Shown here piece after piece: positions 18,344 through 26,642 of a stretch of DNA of 64,000 nt (positions are counted from its first letter, which is position 1; each line of letters opens with the position of its first letter). The stretch is taken from positions 1,125,276 through 1,189,275 of the forward strand of contig NZ_JAKELO010000002.1 in NCBI RefSeq assembly GCF_028912405.1. The letters are read 5' to 3'. The DNA is from Methanogenium marinum (GTDB lineage: Archaea > Halobacteriota > Methanomicrobia > Methanomicrobiales > Methanomicrobiaceae). Below the pieces are notes generated by a model. It ran no database searches. It was not told the origin of the DNA and was given only the letters and a program-made list of their open reading frames with translations. Both the position numbers and the translations under genes were made by a program.

Positions 18344-18874
18344 TCAGGGAGACAACTCAGCTGGGTCAACGGTAAACCGGCATGTCCGATCTCCCGTACA
18401 CCAACAATCAATCTCTGTTACATTATAGGGGATCCCGGTAAACTGCTCCATCAGGCCGGAAATTAATCCTTCATCATATGTGCAAACACCTTCTCCTGTT
18501 TCAGGAAGTCCTGAGCAGTCAAGGTCTTCATATACTGCCATGATGAATTTTCCTGTTTCACTGTCTGCTTCTTCAACGCGAAGGATTCCTATCTCCATAT
18601 CTTTTAGCACCTGCTGTAGTTTACTGACAAATGTAGAAAGGTCGGGCATATCCCCGATTAAATGGCGGTAAAATTCCTCTCCCGCAAGTTTACCCGCATC
18701 ATAGAATACTTGATCTGTTTTTTCATGCCCCAGTTCGAGTTCAATAACATCACGAAACGTATACTGCATTAACCGGTACGCCTCAATTCTTGTTCTACAC
18801 CCCAGATTTGGACGCCCAATTTCCAGATCTCCAATCATAGACCAGTCAAACTTATATTTTCTTTCAGAATTCAT
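18344..18874 (-). CDS. V4R (4-vinyl reductase) domain protein
   Basis: The 176-residue protein has the V4R fold, a small-molecule-binding domain found in archaeal and bacterial sensors. It ends with the conserved Cys-rich block TEIDCWCTGDRTCRFTV, and DVIELELGHEKTDQVFYDAGKLAGEEF precedes it. The Cys residues may bind zinc or a small cluster. It is the first gene of a two-gene unit with the histidine kinase, which supports a role as ligand sensor for that kinase. The ligand cannot be told from sequence. Confidence 0.75.
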   Translation of the reverse strand: MNSERKYKFDWSMIGDLEIGRPNLGCRTRIEAYRLMQYTFRDVIELELGHEKTDQVFYDAGKLAGEEFYRHLIGDMPDLSTFVSKLQQVLKDMEIGILRVEEADSETGKFIMAVYEDLDCSGLPETGEGVCTYDEGLISGLMEQFTGIPYNVTEIDCWCTGDRTCRFTVDPAELSP

Positions 18875-19514
18875 AGGAAATCCCCTCCATAAACATATGT
18901 GATAAATTACACTCTCTTATGGAAATGTATAAATGTATCGAAAATATGTTTTATAAAAAATATGGTTCACATGAAAATATATTTATAATACAAATATTTG
19001 ATTCATATGTGCAATACATCTGTAGACATTCACTCAATATAATGTTCCTTTTTCCCTGAAATACAATGAATCGTATCTGAATATCATCCGGAATTATTGA
19101 AGGGAGAACTCCTTCCGGCATTTCCCAGGTTGAGGGCTCTTTTCGAGAAAGAAGACAATCGTCTGTATCATTCCATCCTGAGGGACTCAATGTCATTCGG
19201 CTTCATGGGGAATACACCGCCCGTCTTCAATAGGACGTTGTCGTTCCATCCCTCTCTCTCTCTCTCTCTCTCACATCCGGAAAGATGCTAATGGCAGAAG
19301 TGATAGGCAATGAGGTTCAGCATTTTTTAATCTGTGACTGTGATATCCGTGAATTCCACAAATAAAATCATATGCCTGAAAATATCCGCGAAGATGGTTG
19401 AACAAAGACACGAAACACAGATCCTGAGTCACATTTAAGGTATTGTCTAAAAGAGATTCAACAACGACTCATCCACATTGGCACAGGGATGTCTCAGAAT
19501 CGGGGAGATACATT
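18875..19514. other. Long intergenic stretch with a CT microsatellite
   Basis: About 640 bases between divergently transcribed genes. The first 150 bases are very AT-rich and should hold the promoter of the V4R/kinase unit. At 19252-19272 there is an uninterrupted (CT)n run of about 10 units. A short frame at 19097-19291 reads FPRLRALFEKEDNRLYHS and might be a fragment of a lost gene, but I cannot assign it. Confidence 0.45.
19252..19272. repeat. CT dinucleotide microsatellite
   Basis: An uninterrupted CT run of about ten units in the long gap upstream of the NHL-repeat gene; could change promoter spacing by slippage. Confidence 0.8.
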
Positions 19515-20612
19515 TTGAAAACTAGTAAAAGGATTTTTTTGGCAGGAGTGCTGGTCATATCGTTGCTCGTTTTCAGCGGGGTGGCAACAGCACAGGGAGA
19601 CCGGGGATATGAATTCATCACATCCTGGGGAACAGAGGGAGCGGAGTGGCTCGGCACCGGGCAACTTGATACTCCATTAGGGGTAGCCGTTGACTCCTCC
19701 GGGAACGTCTACGTTGCTGATACCAACAATAACCGCATCCAGAAATTCACACCCGACGGCACGTTTCTCACCGAGTGGGGACATGAGTGGACAGACACCG
19801 GGGGGTTTTCGTCACCAATCAGGATTGCCATTGATGATTCCGATACTGTTTACGTTACCGTCCTGCAGGATCACAGCATCACGAAGTTCACGTCAGAGGG
19901 GGAGTTCCTTAAAAAGTGGAGATGGGAAGGTTCCGGCGATGGGTGGCCGGATGTTCCCTTTGGGATTGCCGCTGACAATGCCGGCAACGTCTACGTCACT
20001 GACCTCGAGAATAACCGCATCATAAAATTCACATCCAACGGCACATATCTCACACAGTGGGGATCAAAGGGGTCAGGCGAAGGGCAGCTGAATGGACCAA
20101 CCGGGATTGCCGTTGACAATGCAGGGAATGTCTTTGTTGCTGAGACCGGAAATGACCGCATCATAAAATTCGCGTCCAACGGCACGTTTCTCACACAGTG
20201 GGGAGAAGGATGGTTCGGGAAGGGACAGCTGTATGCTCCCTATGGTGTTGCGGTTGACGACGCCGGCGATGTCTACGTTGCTGACACCGGAAATAACCGC
20301 ATCAAAAAATTCACATCCGACGGCACATATCTCACAGAGTGGGGATCGGAGGGTTCAGGCAATGGGGAGTTTTCCACCCCACAGGATATAGCCGTTGACC
20401 GTTCCGGCACCGTCTACGTTGCTGACACCTACAATAACCGCATTCAGGCGTTCGGAAAGTCAGATCTGGAAACGGATTCTTCCGGAACTGTCACTCCATC
20501 CAACAGCGTTCCCCCTCCCACCACATCCCCAGGATCAGTCATCTTCGTCATACTGGGAATCATGATTGCAGCACTACCTTTTGGCGTTGTTTTGCCCACC
20601 AGACGGAAATAA
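19515..20612 (+). CDS. Secreted six-bladed NHL-repeat propeller, C-terminally anchored
   Basis: The product starts with a signal peptide (KTSKRIFLAGVLVISLLVF, cleavage after TAQ), then has six NHL repeats, a Ser/Pro-rich linker and a final membrane helix ending in RRK. Each repeat follows the pattern P-GIAVD-GNVYVADT-NNRI-KFT-DGT-L-WG; repeats 3 to 5 are most alike. Six repeats make one closed propeller on the cell surface, probably binding protein or polysaccharide. I use the TTG at 19515, seven bases after GGGGAG, because it places the signal peptide at the N-terminus; the frame open upstream to 19443 adds hydrophilic residues. Confidence 0.8.
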   Translation: MKTSKRIFLAGVLVISLLVFSGVATAQGDRGYEFITSWGTEGAEWLGTGQLDTPLGVAVDSSGNVYVADTNNNRIQKFTPDGTFLTEWGHEWTDTGGFSSPIRIAIDDSDTVYVTVLQDHSITKFTSEGEFLKKWRWEGSGDGWPDVPFGIAADNAGNVYVTDLENNRIIKFTSNGTYLTQWGSKGSGEGQLNGPTGIAVDNAGNVFVAETGNDRIIKFASNGTFLTQWGEGWFGKGQLYAPYGVAVDDAGDVYVADTGNNRIKKFTSDGTYLTEWGSEGSGNGEFSTPQDIAVDRSGTVYVADTYNNRIQAFGKSDLETDSSGTVTPSNSVPPPTTSPGSVIFVILGIMIAALPFGVVLPTRRK

Positions 20613-20665
20613 ATTTCACGCAGAAAAACAGGCACTCAACCGGATTCACCCATTTTTGCCATTAT

Positions 20666-22078
20666 CTAACAGCAGGGGCATCGGCGAACTTTATTCTGTG
20701 CAATTCCTTTGTTGTACCACGCATGGGCATGTTCCGGGTCGATTGCAAGCACCCGGTTATACGTCCAGAGTGCCTCTTCATATTGCTTCAGACGCATCAG
20801 GGCATCCCCTCTGATACTCCAGACATCTGCGTCATCCGGACTTATTTCAAGAGAGATGTCACAGGCATCAATGACCTCATCATATCGTTCCAGATTATAG
20901 AGGGCCATCCCCATATTTAACCATGAATCAGTGTCATCCGGACTGATCTCAAGCGACCGGCAATATGCCTGAACCGCCTCCTCATAGCGGTGCAGTTCAT
21001 CGAGGGCACAGCCTTTGTGATACCATGCAGAAGCGTCTTCCGGGTCAAGGTCGAGTGCAAGGTCAAAGGCACCGGCCGCCTCTTCAAACTGTTCCAGATT
21101 CATGAGGCACACACCCATGGAATCCCATGCTAAAGTGTCATCGGGATTGATTTCGAGTGACCGGCTGTATGCCTGAACTGCCTCACTGTAACGGTGCAGT
21201 TCATCAAGGGCAAATCCCTTGTTGTACCACGCAGAAGCGTCTTCCGGGTCAATTTCAAGTGCACGGGTGTAGGCCGCGAGAGCCTCCTCGTTCCTGCCCA
21301 GTTCAGTGAGAGCGTTCCCTTTGCCATACCATGCTGCGGCGTCATTCGGGTCGAGAAGAATCGCATGTTTATGTGCTGCACACGCCTCTTCATATCTGCC
21401 AAGCTCTTCCAGGGCATATCCCCTGCCTGTCCACGCAGGAGCATGACCGGGATCACACCGGATGACCTCGTCATAAGACGTCAGCGCCTCTTCATACCGC
21501 TCCTGCTTCTCCAGAGTACATCCATTGTTGTACCAGGCAGCGGCATAATCGGGATCAAAACTGAGTGCATGACGGTATGCCGCAAGCGCCTCATCATATC
21601 GGCTAAGCCTGTCAAGGATATTTCCTTTGCCATACCAGGCAGTGGCGGTATCCGAATCGAGAGCGATCTCCTGATCGTATGCTTCAAGGGCTTCTTCATA
21701 TCGCTCGAGTTCTTCAAGGACGTATCCTTTGTATTGCCATGCCGATACCTTTCGGGGTTCAATGGCGATTGCCTGACAGGATGCCGCAAGAGCTTCCTCA
21801 TATCGCTGCAGCTTCCCCAGGACATATCCTTTGTTGTACCATGCAGAGGCAAATTCCGGAGCGATTGCTGTTGCCCGGTCAAATGCCGCCAAAGCCTCTT
21901 CATACCGGTCAAGAAAGAGCAGGGTATTTCCTTTGTTATACCAGGCAGTGGCACTATCCGGGTCACATGCTATCGCCATATTGTATGCCTCACCTGCCTC
22001 CTCATATTGTTCATTATTACTGAGCGCATCTCCCTCGGCAATCCAGTCTTCTGCGCAGATATTTTCAGATTTTTCCAT
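20666..22078 (-). CDS. TPR protein with 13 tetratricopeptide repeats
   Basis: The 470-residue protein is built almost wholly of 34-residue TPR units of the canonical AWYNKG-L-RYEEAL-AYD-AI-DP type; I count thirteen. It has no signal peptide and no extra domain, so it is a cytoplasmic protein-binding scaffold. The N-terminus MEKSEN and its last five repeats match the six-repeat protein at 41029-41727 in order, so the two are paralogs with different repeat numbers. ATG 22078 is preceded by a weak GAGAT. The partner proteins are unknown. Confidence 0.85.
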   Translation of the reverse strand: MEKSENICAEDWIAEGDALSNNEQYEEAGEAYNMAIACDPDSATAWYNKGNTLLFLDRYEEALAAFDRATAIAPEFASAWYNKGYVLGKLQRYEEALAASCQAIAIEPRKVSAWQYKGYVLEELERYEEALEAYDQEIALDSDTATAWYGKGNILDRLSRYDEALAAYRHALSFDPDYAAAWYNNGCTLEKQERYEEALTSYDEVIRCDPGHAPAWTGRGYALEELGRYEEACAAHKHAILLDPNDAAAWYGKGNALTELGRNEEALAAYTRALEIDPEDASAWYNKGFALDELHRYSEAVQAYSRSLEINPDDTLAWDSMGVCLMNLEQFEEAAGAFDLALDLDPEDASAWYHKGCALDELHRYEEAVQAYCRSLEISPDDTDSWLNMGMALYNLERYDEVIDACDISLEISPDDADVWSIRGDALMRLKQYEEALWTYNRVLAIDPEHAHAWYNKGIAQNKVRRCPCC

Positions 22079-22192
22079 TATAATCTCATTCAATCTCTAC
22101 ATTCATTAATTCACTTCCTGCAATGTGTCTGCTCATTGCGTTTCAGACCGGATAGAAAACACATTTCCTCAGATGTAATTCCAATAAATCAC

Positions 22193-22220
22193 CCCAAAAA
22201 CGTGCCCTTGTGTTTTTGGG
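22193..22220. other. Perfect 9-bp stem-loop
   Basis: CCCAAAAAC and GTTTTTGGG form a perfect nine-base inverted repeat around a ten-base loop, in the gap (22079-22434) between the divergent TPR and DUF1059 genes. It could be an RNA hairpin or an operator. Nothing else is seen in that gap. Confidence 0.4.
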
Positions 22221-22434
22221 ACAGGAAAGTTCAAACAAATCAGGAGATTAAATCCTCCTGAGATAAGGGGTTACGCCGTTTCCAATACTTTTCAGTACAC
22301 AGAAACAGAACCACGGATGGAAAAAACCAAAGGTGAAATCAAATCCTCAAAAAGGAACAGGAGAGATTGATTCGTGCTATTGACTGGCAAATCTATAAGA
22401 ACATATAAAACAATAGTGCCGCCAGTGACAGACC

Positions 22435-22602
22435 ATGGTTTCATTTAAGTGCAAAGATATTGGTATGGACTGCGATTTCAAGGCAACCGCAGACAATGTG
22501 CAGGAACTGGATGAACAAATTGCCCGGCACGCCCGCGAAGTTCATAAAATCGACCCGCTGGACAAAGAGATGTGGATGAAAATCCACAAAGCAGAAAAGT
22601 AA
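22435..22602 (+). CDS. DUF1059 small metal-binding protein
   Basis: A 55-residue protein starting FKCKDIGMDCDFKATADN, the typical start of DUF1059, with C-x6-C near the N-terminus and a C-terminal helix carrying His (ARHAREVHKID and MKIHKAEK). The family is thought to bind a metal ion through these Cys and His residues; its role is unknown. It was found by reading the sequence because it is short. A T-tract follows the stop. The next gene, a flavin-binding protein, starts 74 bases later. Confidence 0.8.
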   Translation: MVSFKCKDIGMDCDFKATADNVQELDEQIARHAREVHKIDPLDKEMWMKIHKAEK

Positions 22603-22603
22603 C

Positions 22604-22618
22604 CTCCTTTTTTTCCGA
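22604..22618 (+). terminator. T-tract terminator after DUF1059 gene
   Basis: A run of T just after the DUF1059 stop codon, typical of intrinsic archaeal termination. It suggests the DUF1059 gene and the following gene are separate transcripts. Confidence 0.35.
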
Positions 22619-22676
22619 CCCGCCGTCATCCTTATCAACATTACAACCGATAGCAGGTCTGTAAGAGGATATGCAT

Positions 22677-23153
22677 ATGGACCTGATGAAAATTCCCCGG
22701 ATGACCAAACCTGAGTATGATTCCCTGATTGAACGGCAGTATATATCCCGTATTGCCTTTGCAGGGACCGAACACCCTTATATTGCACCGTTCATGTACG
22801 TCTTTGACAAAAATTACCTGTACTTCCTTTCCACGAAATACGGCAGGAAGATGGAATATTTTTCTGCAAACCCACAGGTATCAGTCGAGATAGAAGAGTA
22901 TCTGCCCGACCTCTCGTCTTTTACCTTTGTAAGCCTCCAGGGAAAAATCGAAGAGGTTAAAGATCCGGCCAGAAAAAAGGACGTACGAAAACAGTTCGTA
23001 GCCATGATGGCACGACACCGGCTCTCTCCACGGGTCCTCTCCGCACTGGGATACGGCCCGGATGACCCCCCGGAAATCATCATCAACGGGGAGCGTTCCG
23101 CGGTCTGGAAACTGGTTGATGTGAAAGATATTGTTGCCCTGAAAAACGGCTGA
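22677..23153 (+). CDS. Pyridoxamine 5'-phosphate oxidase-like flavin/heme-binding protein
   Basis: The 158-residue protein has the split-barrel fold of the PNPOx-like superfamily: MTKPEYDSLIERQYISRIAF, PYIAPFMYVFDKNYLYFLST-YGRKMEYF and VSVEIEEY are its core blocks. These proteins bind FMN, F420 or heme, and the archaeal members mostly lack an assigned substrate. I start at ATG 22677 because GAGG then lies about eight bases upstream; ATG 22671 would be too close to it. Confidence 0.75.
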   Translation: MDLMKIPRMTKPEYDSLIERQYISRIAFAGTEHPYIAPFMYVFDKNYLYFLSTKYGRKMEYFSANPQVSVEIEEYLPDLSSFTFVSLQGKIEEVKDPARKKDVRKQFVAMMARHRLSPRVLSALGYGPDDPPEIIINGERSAVWKLVDVKDIVALKNG

Positions 23154-23190
23154 CCGCCTCTTCTCTCAATTTTCAGTTTTTTTTGTTTCC
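23154..23190 (+). terminator. T-rich terminator
   Basis: Two T-rich tracts (TTTTCAG followed by eight T) lie 15-30 bases after the stop of the PNPOx-like gene and probably end its transcript. Confidence 0.35.
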
Positions 23191-23301
23191 GGACAGATTC
23201 AGGGAACACAACAGTGGGTGTTCAGGTGTTTTGGGGAGCATCACGGTAATGAATGACACCATGGAAACGATCATTTTGCCTTGTCTCCGACCGCCTGTAT
23301 T

Positions 23302-23820
23302 TCACCGTTTTACTTCGACACCCACCTCGTTTCGCCGCAGGAAACCGGGTGTCCAGGGAGGATTGTAGCGCATCAGAAACGACTCTCCGACCGATACAAT
23401 TCCAGCCTGCTTAAGTCCTTCCCGCAGCCGTCCCTCTGCTGCTGTCACTTCATTCTCGCGGGCATAACCCCTGAAGCGGATGACAGCGACCTCCCTCTCT
23501 GGCAGCGTCATTATCTGCACCCGGCCGTCCAGGGGCTCCGGGATTTCATCTCTGGTCAACCCCTGTGGCATGACAAATGACATCGACGTCGCATCGGAAA
23601 CAACCGGTGCCGTCATCGCAATCTGCTCCGATGTGATCACCGGAGAGGTCATCGGGATGCTCTTTTGTGTGGAATTTTTACCCGTGATGTAGGAGAACAG
23701 CAGATTGAAACCGGCGTTATTTAACGTACTCTCAACCGTTGCAATCACCAGAGCAGGATATCTCCGGAACTCAATCTCTCCTGCCTCACCCGTTATTTCA
23801 TAGGGAATTGTATCCGTCAT
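23302..23820 (-). CDS. SOUL-family heme-binding protein
   Basis: The 172-residue protein matches the SOUL/HBP family: YEITGEAGEIEFRRYPALVIATVE at the N-terminus, KSIPMTSPVIT followed by IAMTAPV in the middle, FVMPQGLTRDEIPEP, and YNPPWTPGFLRRNEVGVEV at the C-terminus. Family members bind heme or related tetrapyrroles. GGAGATGA lies eight bases before ATG 23820, deciding the start; the open frame reaches 23907. It ends the minus-strand pair that begins with msrA 94 bases upstream. Confidence 0.85.
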   Translation of the reverse strand: MTDTIPYEITGEAGEIEFRRYPALVIATVESTLNNAGFNLLFSYITGKNSTQKSIPMTSPVITSEQIAMTAPVVSDATSMSFVMPQGLTRDEIPEPLDGRVQIMTLPEREVAVIRFRGYARENEVTAAEGRLREGLKQAGIVSVGESFLMRYNPPWTPGFLRRNEVGVEVKR

Positions 23821-23913
23821 GTCTGTTTTCATCTCCCGTATGGGGGAATTTGTCCTCTTTTCATTACCTTCTGAGATGTTCATCTGATAAATCAGATGAC
23901 CTGCCAATTTTCG

Positions 23914-24660
23914 TTATTTTTGCAGCAGAACTTCCATTTTTTCCCGGTCAAAGCCGAATATGAACTCGTCTCCGATTTGGACTACAGGTGCCCCGATATG
24001 CCCGGTCTTTTCGATGAGAAGATCCCTCGCCTCTTCGTTTTCCGTGAGATCTATCTCCTCAAATGCCACCTTTTTCTCCCGGAGATATGCTTTTATTTCA
24101 TTGCAGTTGTGGCATTGTGGTGTTGAGTAGACAATGACTTTTTTGTCTGTATGCCACGTTCTCTCAATGAACGCCTCACGCCCGGAATATTTCTTGTATC
24201 TCCCGTATTCCCGCGGTTTTTTCACTGCGTAGTTCTGGTGGTATTCTTCAGCAGGGTAAAACGGTGCGTACGGCAGAATCATGGTCGCAACGGATTGGGA
24301 AAACTTCCCGGAATCGTCAAGCGCCTTCTTTGACTCTTCTGCCAGCCGTTTCTGTTCTTCATCGTGAAAGAATATGGCAGTCCGGTACTGGGAGCCCTTG
24401 TCTGCGAACTGTCCCGCATCATCGGTCGGATCAATCTGCGTCCAGAACACAGAAAGAAGTGTTTCGTATGAGACGGTTTCGGGGTCGTACGTCACCTGCA
24501 CTGCTTCGAGATGCCCCGTTCTGCCGGAAGAAACCTCCCGGTATGTCGGATTCTTCGTTGTTCCACCGGTATACCCGGACACGGCCGAAACGACCCCCTC
24601 AACCTGCTGGAATGGCAGCTGCATACACCAGAAGCAGCCACCGGCAAATGTTGCCTTCAT
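23914..24660 (-). CDS. msrA: MsrA peptide-methionine (S)-S-oxide reductase fused to glutaredoxin
   Basis: Residues 1-160 are MsrA, which reduces methionine S-sulfoxide. ATFAGGCFWCMQ contains the catalytic Cys, GYTGG and GHLEAVQV follow, and FYPAEEYHQNY is the family's end block. Residues 170-248 are a glutaredoxin-like domain with VIVYSTPQCHNCNEIKAYL, a CxxC active site, and the cis-Pro block GHIGAPVVQIGD. The fused domain probably regenerates the MsrA Cys. ATG 24660 lies seven bases after GGAGAG; ATG 24675 is a possible alternative. Confidence 0.9.
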   Translation of the reverse strand: MKATFAGGCFWCMQLPFQQVEGVVSAVSGYTGGTTKNPTYREVSSGRTGHLEAVQVTYDPETVSYETLLSVFWTQIDPTDDAGQFADKGSQYRTAIFFHDEEQKRLAEESKKALDDSGKFSQSVATMILPYAPFYPAEEYHQNYAVKKPREYGRYKKYSGREAFIERTWHTDKKVIVYSTPQCHNCNEIKAYLREKKVAFEEIDLTENEEARDLLIEKTGHIGAPVVQIGDEFIFGFDREKMEVLLQK

Positions 24661-24891
24661 TTGTTTTCTCTCCATGACAATCTCTCGAAAAATTCCGTTA
24701 CCCCCACAGTGCGAAAGATGTTTATATACTCTTTCCCGACCATGCGATGCCGGACTGTTTTGTATCCACATTCAAAAAAAAACATTGGAGATACCAGAGG
24801 AAGAGATCATTCCCGACCCACACCTGATGCCTGTTTGTGACGGTTTTAATCTCAAAAGAATGCCAATAATAGTATCAGGGAACGAGAGACC

Positions 24892-25164
24892 ATGACAAAA
24901 ACCATCATTACTGTCGTCGGAGAAGATACCGTCGGAATCATCGCGAAAGTCTGCACCTATCTTGCAGACAACGATGTGAATGTGGAAGACATCTCCCAGA
25001 CTATCATACAGAGCTACTTTAACATGATGATGATCGTTGACACCAGCAAATCCACCAAACCCTTTGGTGAGATGGTCAGCGATTTAAAGAAAATAGGCGA
25101 CGATATTGGTCTTAAAATCAGATGCCAGCATGAAGATATTTTTACCAGAATGCACCGGATCTGA
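24892..25164 (+). CDS. ACT-domain protein (UPF0237)
   Basis: A 90-residue single ACT domain: TIITVVGEDTVGIIAKVCTY at the N-terminus and DISQTIIQSYFNMMMIVDTS in the middle. ACT domains bind small ligands, often amino acids, and act as regulatory modules. The UPF0210 gene starts 12 bases downstream, and this pairing is widely conserved in archaea and bacteria, so the two gene products probably act together. Confidence 0.9.
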   Translation: MTKTIITVVGEDTVGIIAKVCTYLADNDVNVEDISQTIIQSYFNMMMIVDTSKSTKPFGEMVSDLKKIGDDIGLKIRCQHEDIFTRMHRI

Positions 25165-25176
25165 GAGGAATTTTAG

Positions 25177-26541
25177 ATGATCAATATATTCGAGGTCTAT
25201 GAAACAAACAAGATGATCGAGCAGGAACAGCTGGATGTCCGTACAATTACGATGGGCATCAGTCTTCTGGACTGCATCGATTCTAATCTTGATACCGTAA
25301 ACAATAAAATATACGATAAAATCACCCGTGCAGCAAAAGATCTCGTTTCTGTTGGCAGGGATATTGAACGTGAATACGGCATTCCGATTGTAAACAAGCG
25401 AATCTCAGTCACCCCTATTGCCCTTGTCGGAGGGCCGGCCTGCCATTCTCCGGAGGATTTTGTCACCATTGCAAAGACGCTGGATGAGGCTGCAAAAGCG
25501 ACAGAGGTGAATTTTCTGGGAGGCTACTCTGCCCTTGTCTCCAAAGGCATGACACCTGCCGAAGAAAATCTCATTCGCTCCATTCCCATGGCGCTCGCTT
25601 CCACAGAACGGGTCTGCAGTTCAGTCAACATTGGCTCCACAAAGACCGGCATCAACATGGATGCGGTAAAACTGATGGGAGAAATCGTAAAGGAAACAGC
25701 AGTAGCAACCAAAGATAACAGCTCAATGGGCTGTGCAAAACTGGTTGTGTTCTGCAACGCTCCAGATGACAATCCGTTCATGGCCGGAGCATTTCATGGC
25801 GTAACCGAGGGAGATACGGTGATAAACGTGGGTGTATCGGGCCCTGGTGTGGTAAAGCGTGCCCTTGAAAGTGTCCGGGGCGAGAACTTTGAAGTGCTCT
25901 GTGAAACCGTGAAAAAGACCGCATTCAAGGTGACCCGGGCGGGGCAGCTCGTCGCACAGGAAGCCTCAGATCGGCTGGGAGTGCCGTTTGGCATTGTCGA
26001 TCTCTCGCTTGCACCCACACCTTCCGTGGGTGACAGTGTGGCAGAAATTTTAGAGGAGATGGGCCTTGAGTCGGTGGGTGCACCGGGAACAACAGCGGCA
26101 CTTGCCCTCCTGAACGATCAGGTCAAAAAGGGAGGCGTGATGGCAAGTTCGTTTGTCGGTGGACTCAGTGGCGCCTTCCTCCCGGTGAGTGAAGATCAGG
26201 GTATGATCGATGCCGTGAACCGCGGTGCTCTCACCATTGAGAAACTGGAGGCGATGACCTGCGTCTGCTCGGTTGGCCTTGATATGATTGCCATCCCCGG
26301 AACGACGTCCGCTGCCACCATCTCCGGCATTATCGCCGATGAAGCGGCAATCGGGATGATTAATCAGAAGACAACTGCTGTTCGTCTTATTCCTGTTATA
26401 GGAAAAGACGTCGGTGACACCGTTGAGTTCGGCGGGCTTCTCGGGTATGCACCCATTCAGCGGGTCAATACTTTCAGCTGTGAGGATTTTATTAATCGCG
26501 GCGGCAGGATTCCCGCACCGATTCATAGTTTTAAGAACTGA
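25177..26541 (+). CDS. UPF0210 (PFL family) protein
   Basis: A 454-residue protein of the UPF0210 family. [15 protein letters not shown] (about 21), [34 protein letters not shown] and [13 protein letters not shown] are typical blocks, and the C-terminal half has Ser/Gly-rich loops ([19 protein letters not shown]). The fold is related to glycyl-radical (pyruvate formate-lyase-like) enzymes, but the glycyl-radical motif is absent and the reaction is not known. GAGGAATTTTAG places a good ribosome site before ATG 25177. It is co-transcribed with the ACT-domain gene. Confidence 0.9.
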   Translation: MINIFEVYETNKMIEQEQLDVRTITMGISLLDCIDSNLDTVNNKIYDKITRAAKDLVSVGRDIEREYGIPIVNKRISVTPIALVGGPACHSPEDFVTIAKTLDEAAKATEVNFLGGYSALVSKGMTPAEENLIRSIPMALASTERVCSSVNIGSTKTGINMDAVKLMGEIVKETAVATKDNSSMGCAKLVVFCNAPDDNPFMAGAFHGVTEGDTVINVGVSGPGVVKRALESVRGENFEVLCETVKKTAFKVTRAGQLVAQEASDRLGVPFGIVDLSLAPTPSVGDSVAEILEEMGLESVGAPGTTAALALLNDQVKKGGVMASSFVGGLSGAFLPVSEDQGMIDAVNRGALTIEKLEAMTCVCSVGLDMIAIPGTTSAATISGIIADEAAIGMINQKTTAVRLIPVIGKDVGDTVEFGGLLGYAPIQRVNTFSCEDFINRGGRIPAPIHSFKN

Positions 26542-26642
26542 AGAAGGGAGAACAGAGCCTTTTTGTCTGTTCAAACCCGTATGAATGGCCTGGAAAATGT
26601 CCATAAAAAACATTGAGAGGAACATTCCCCCTCCCTTTTGCA

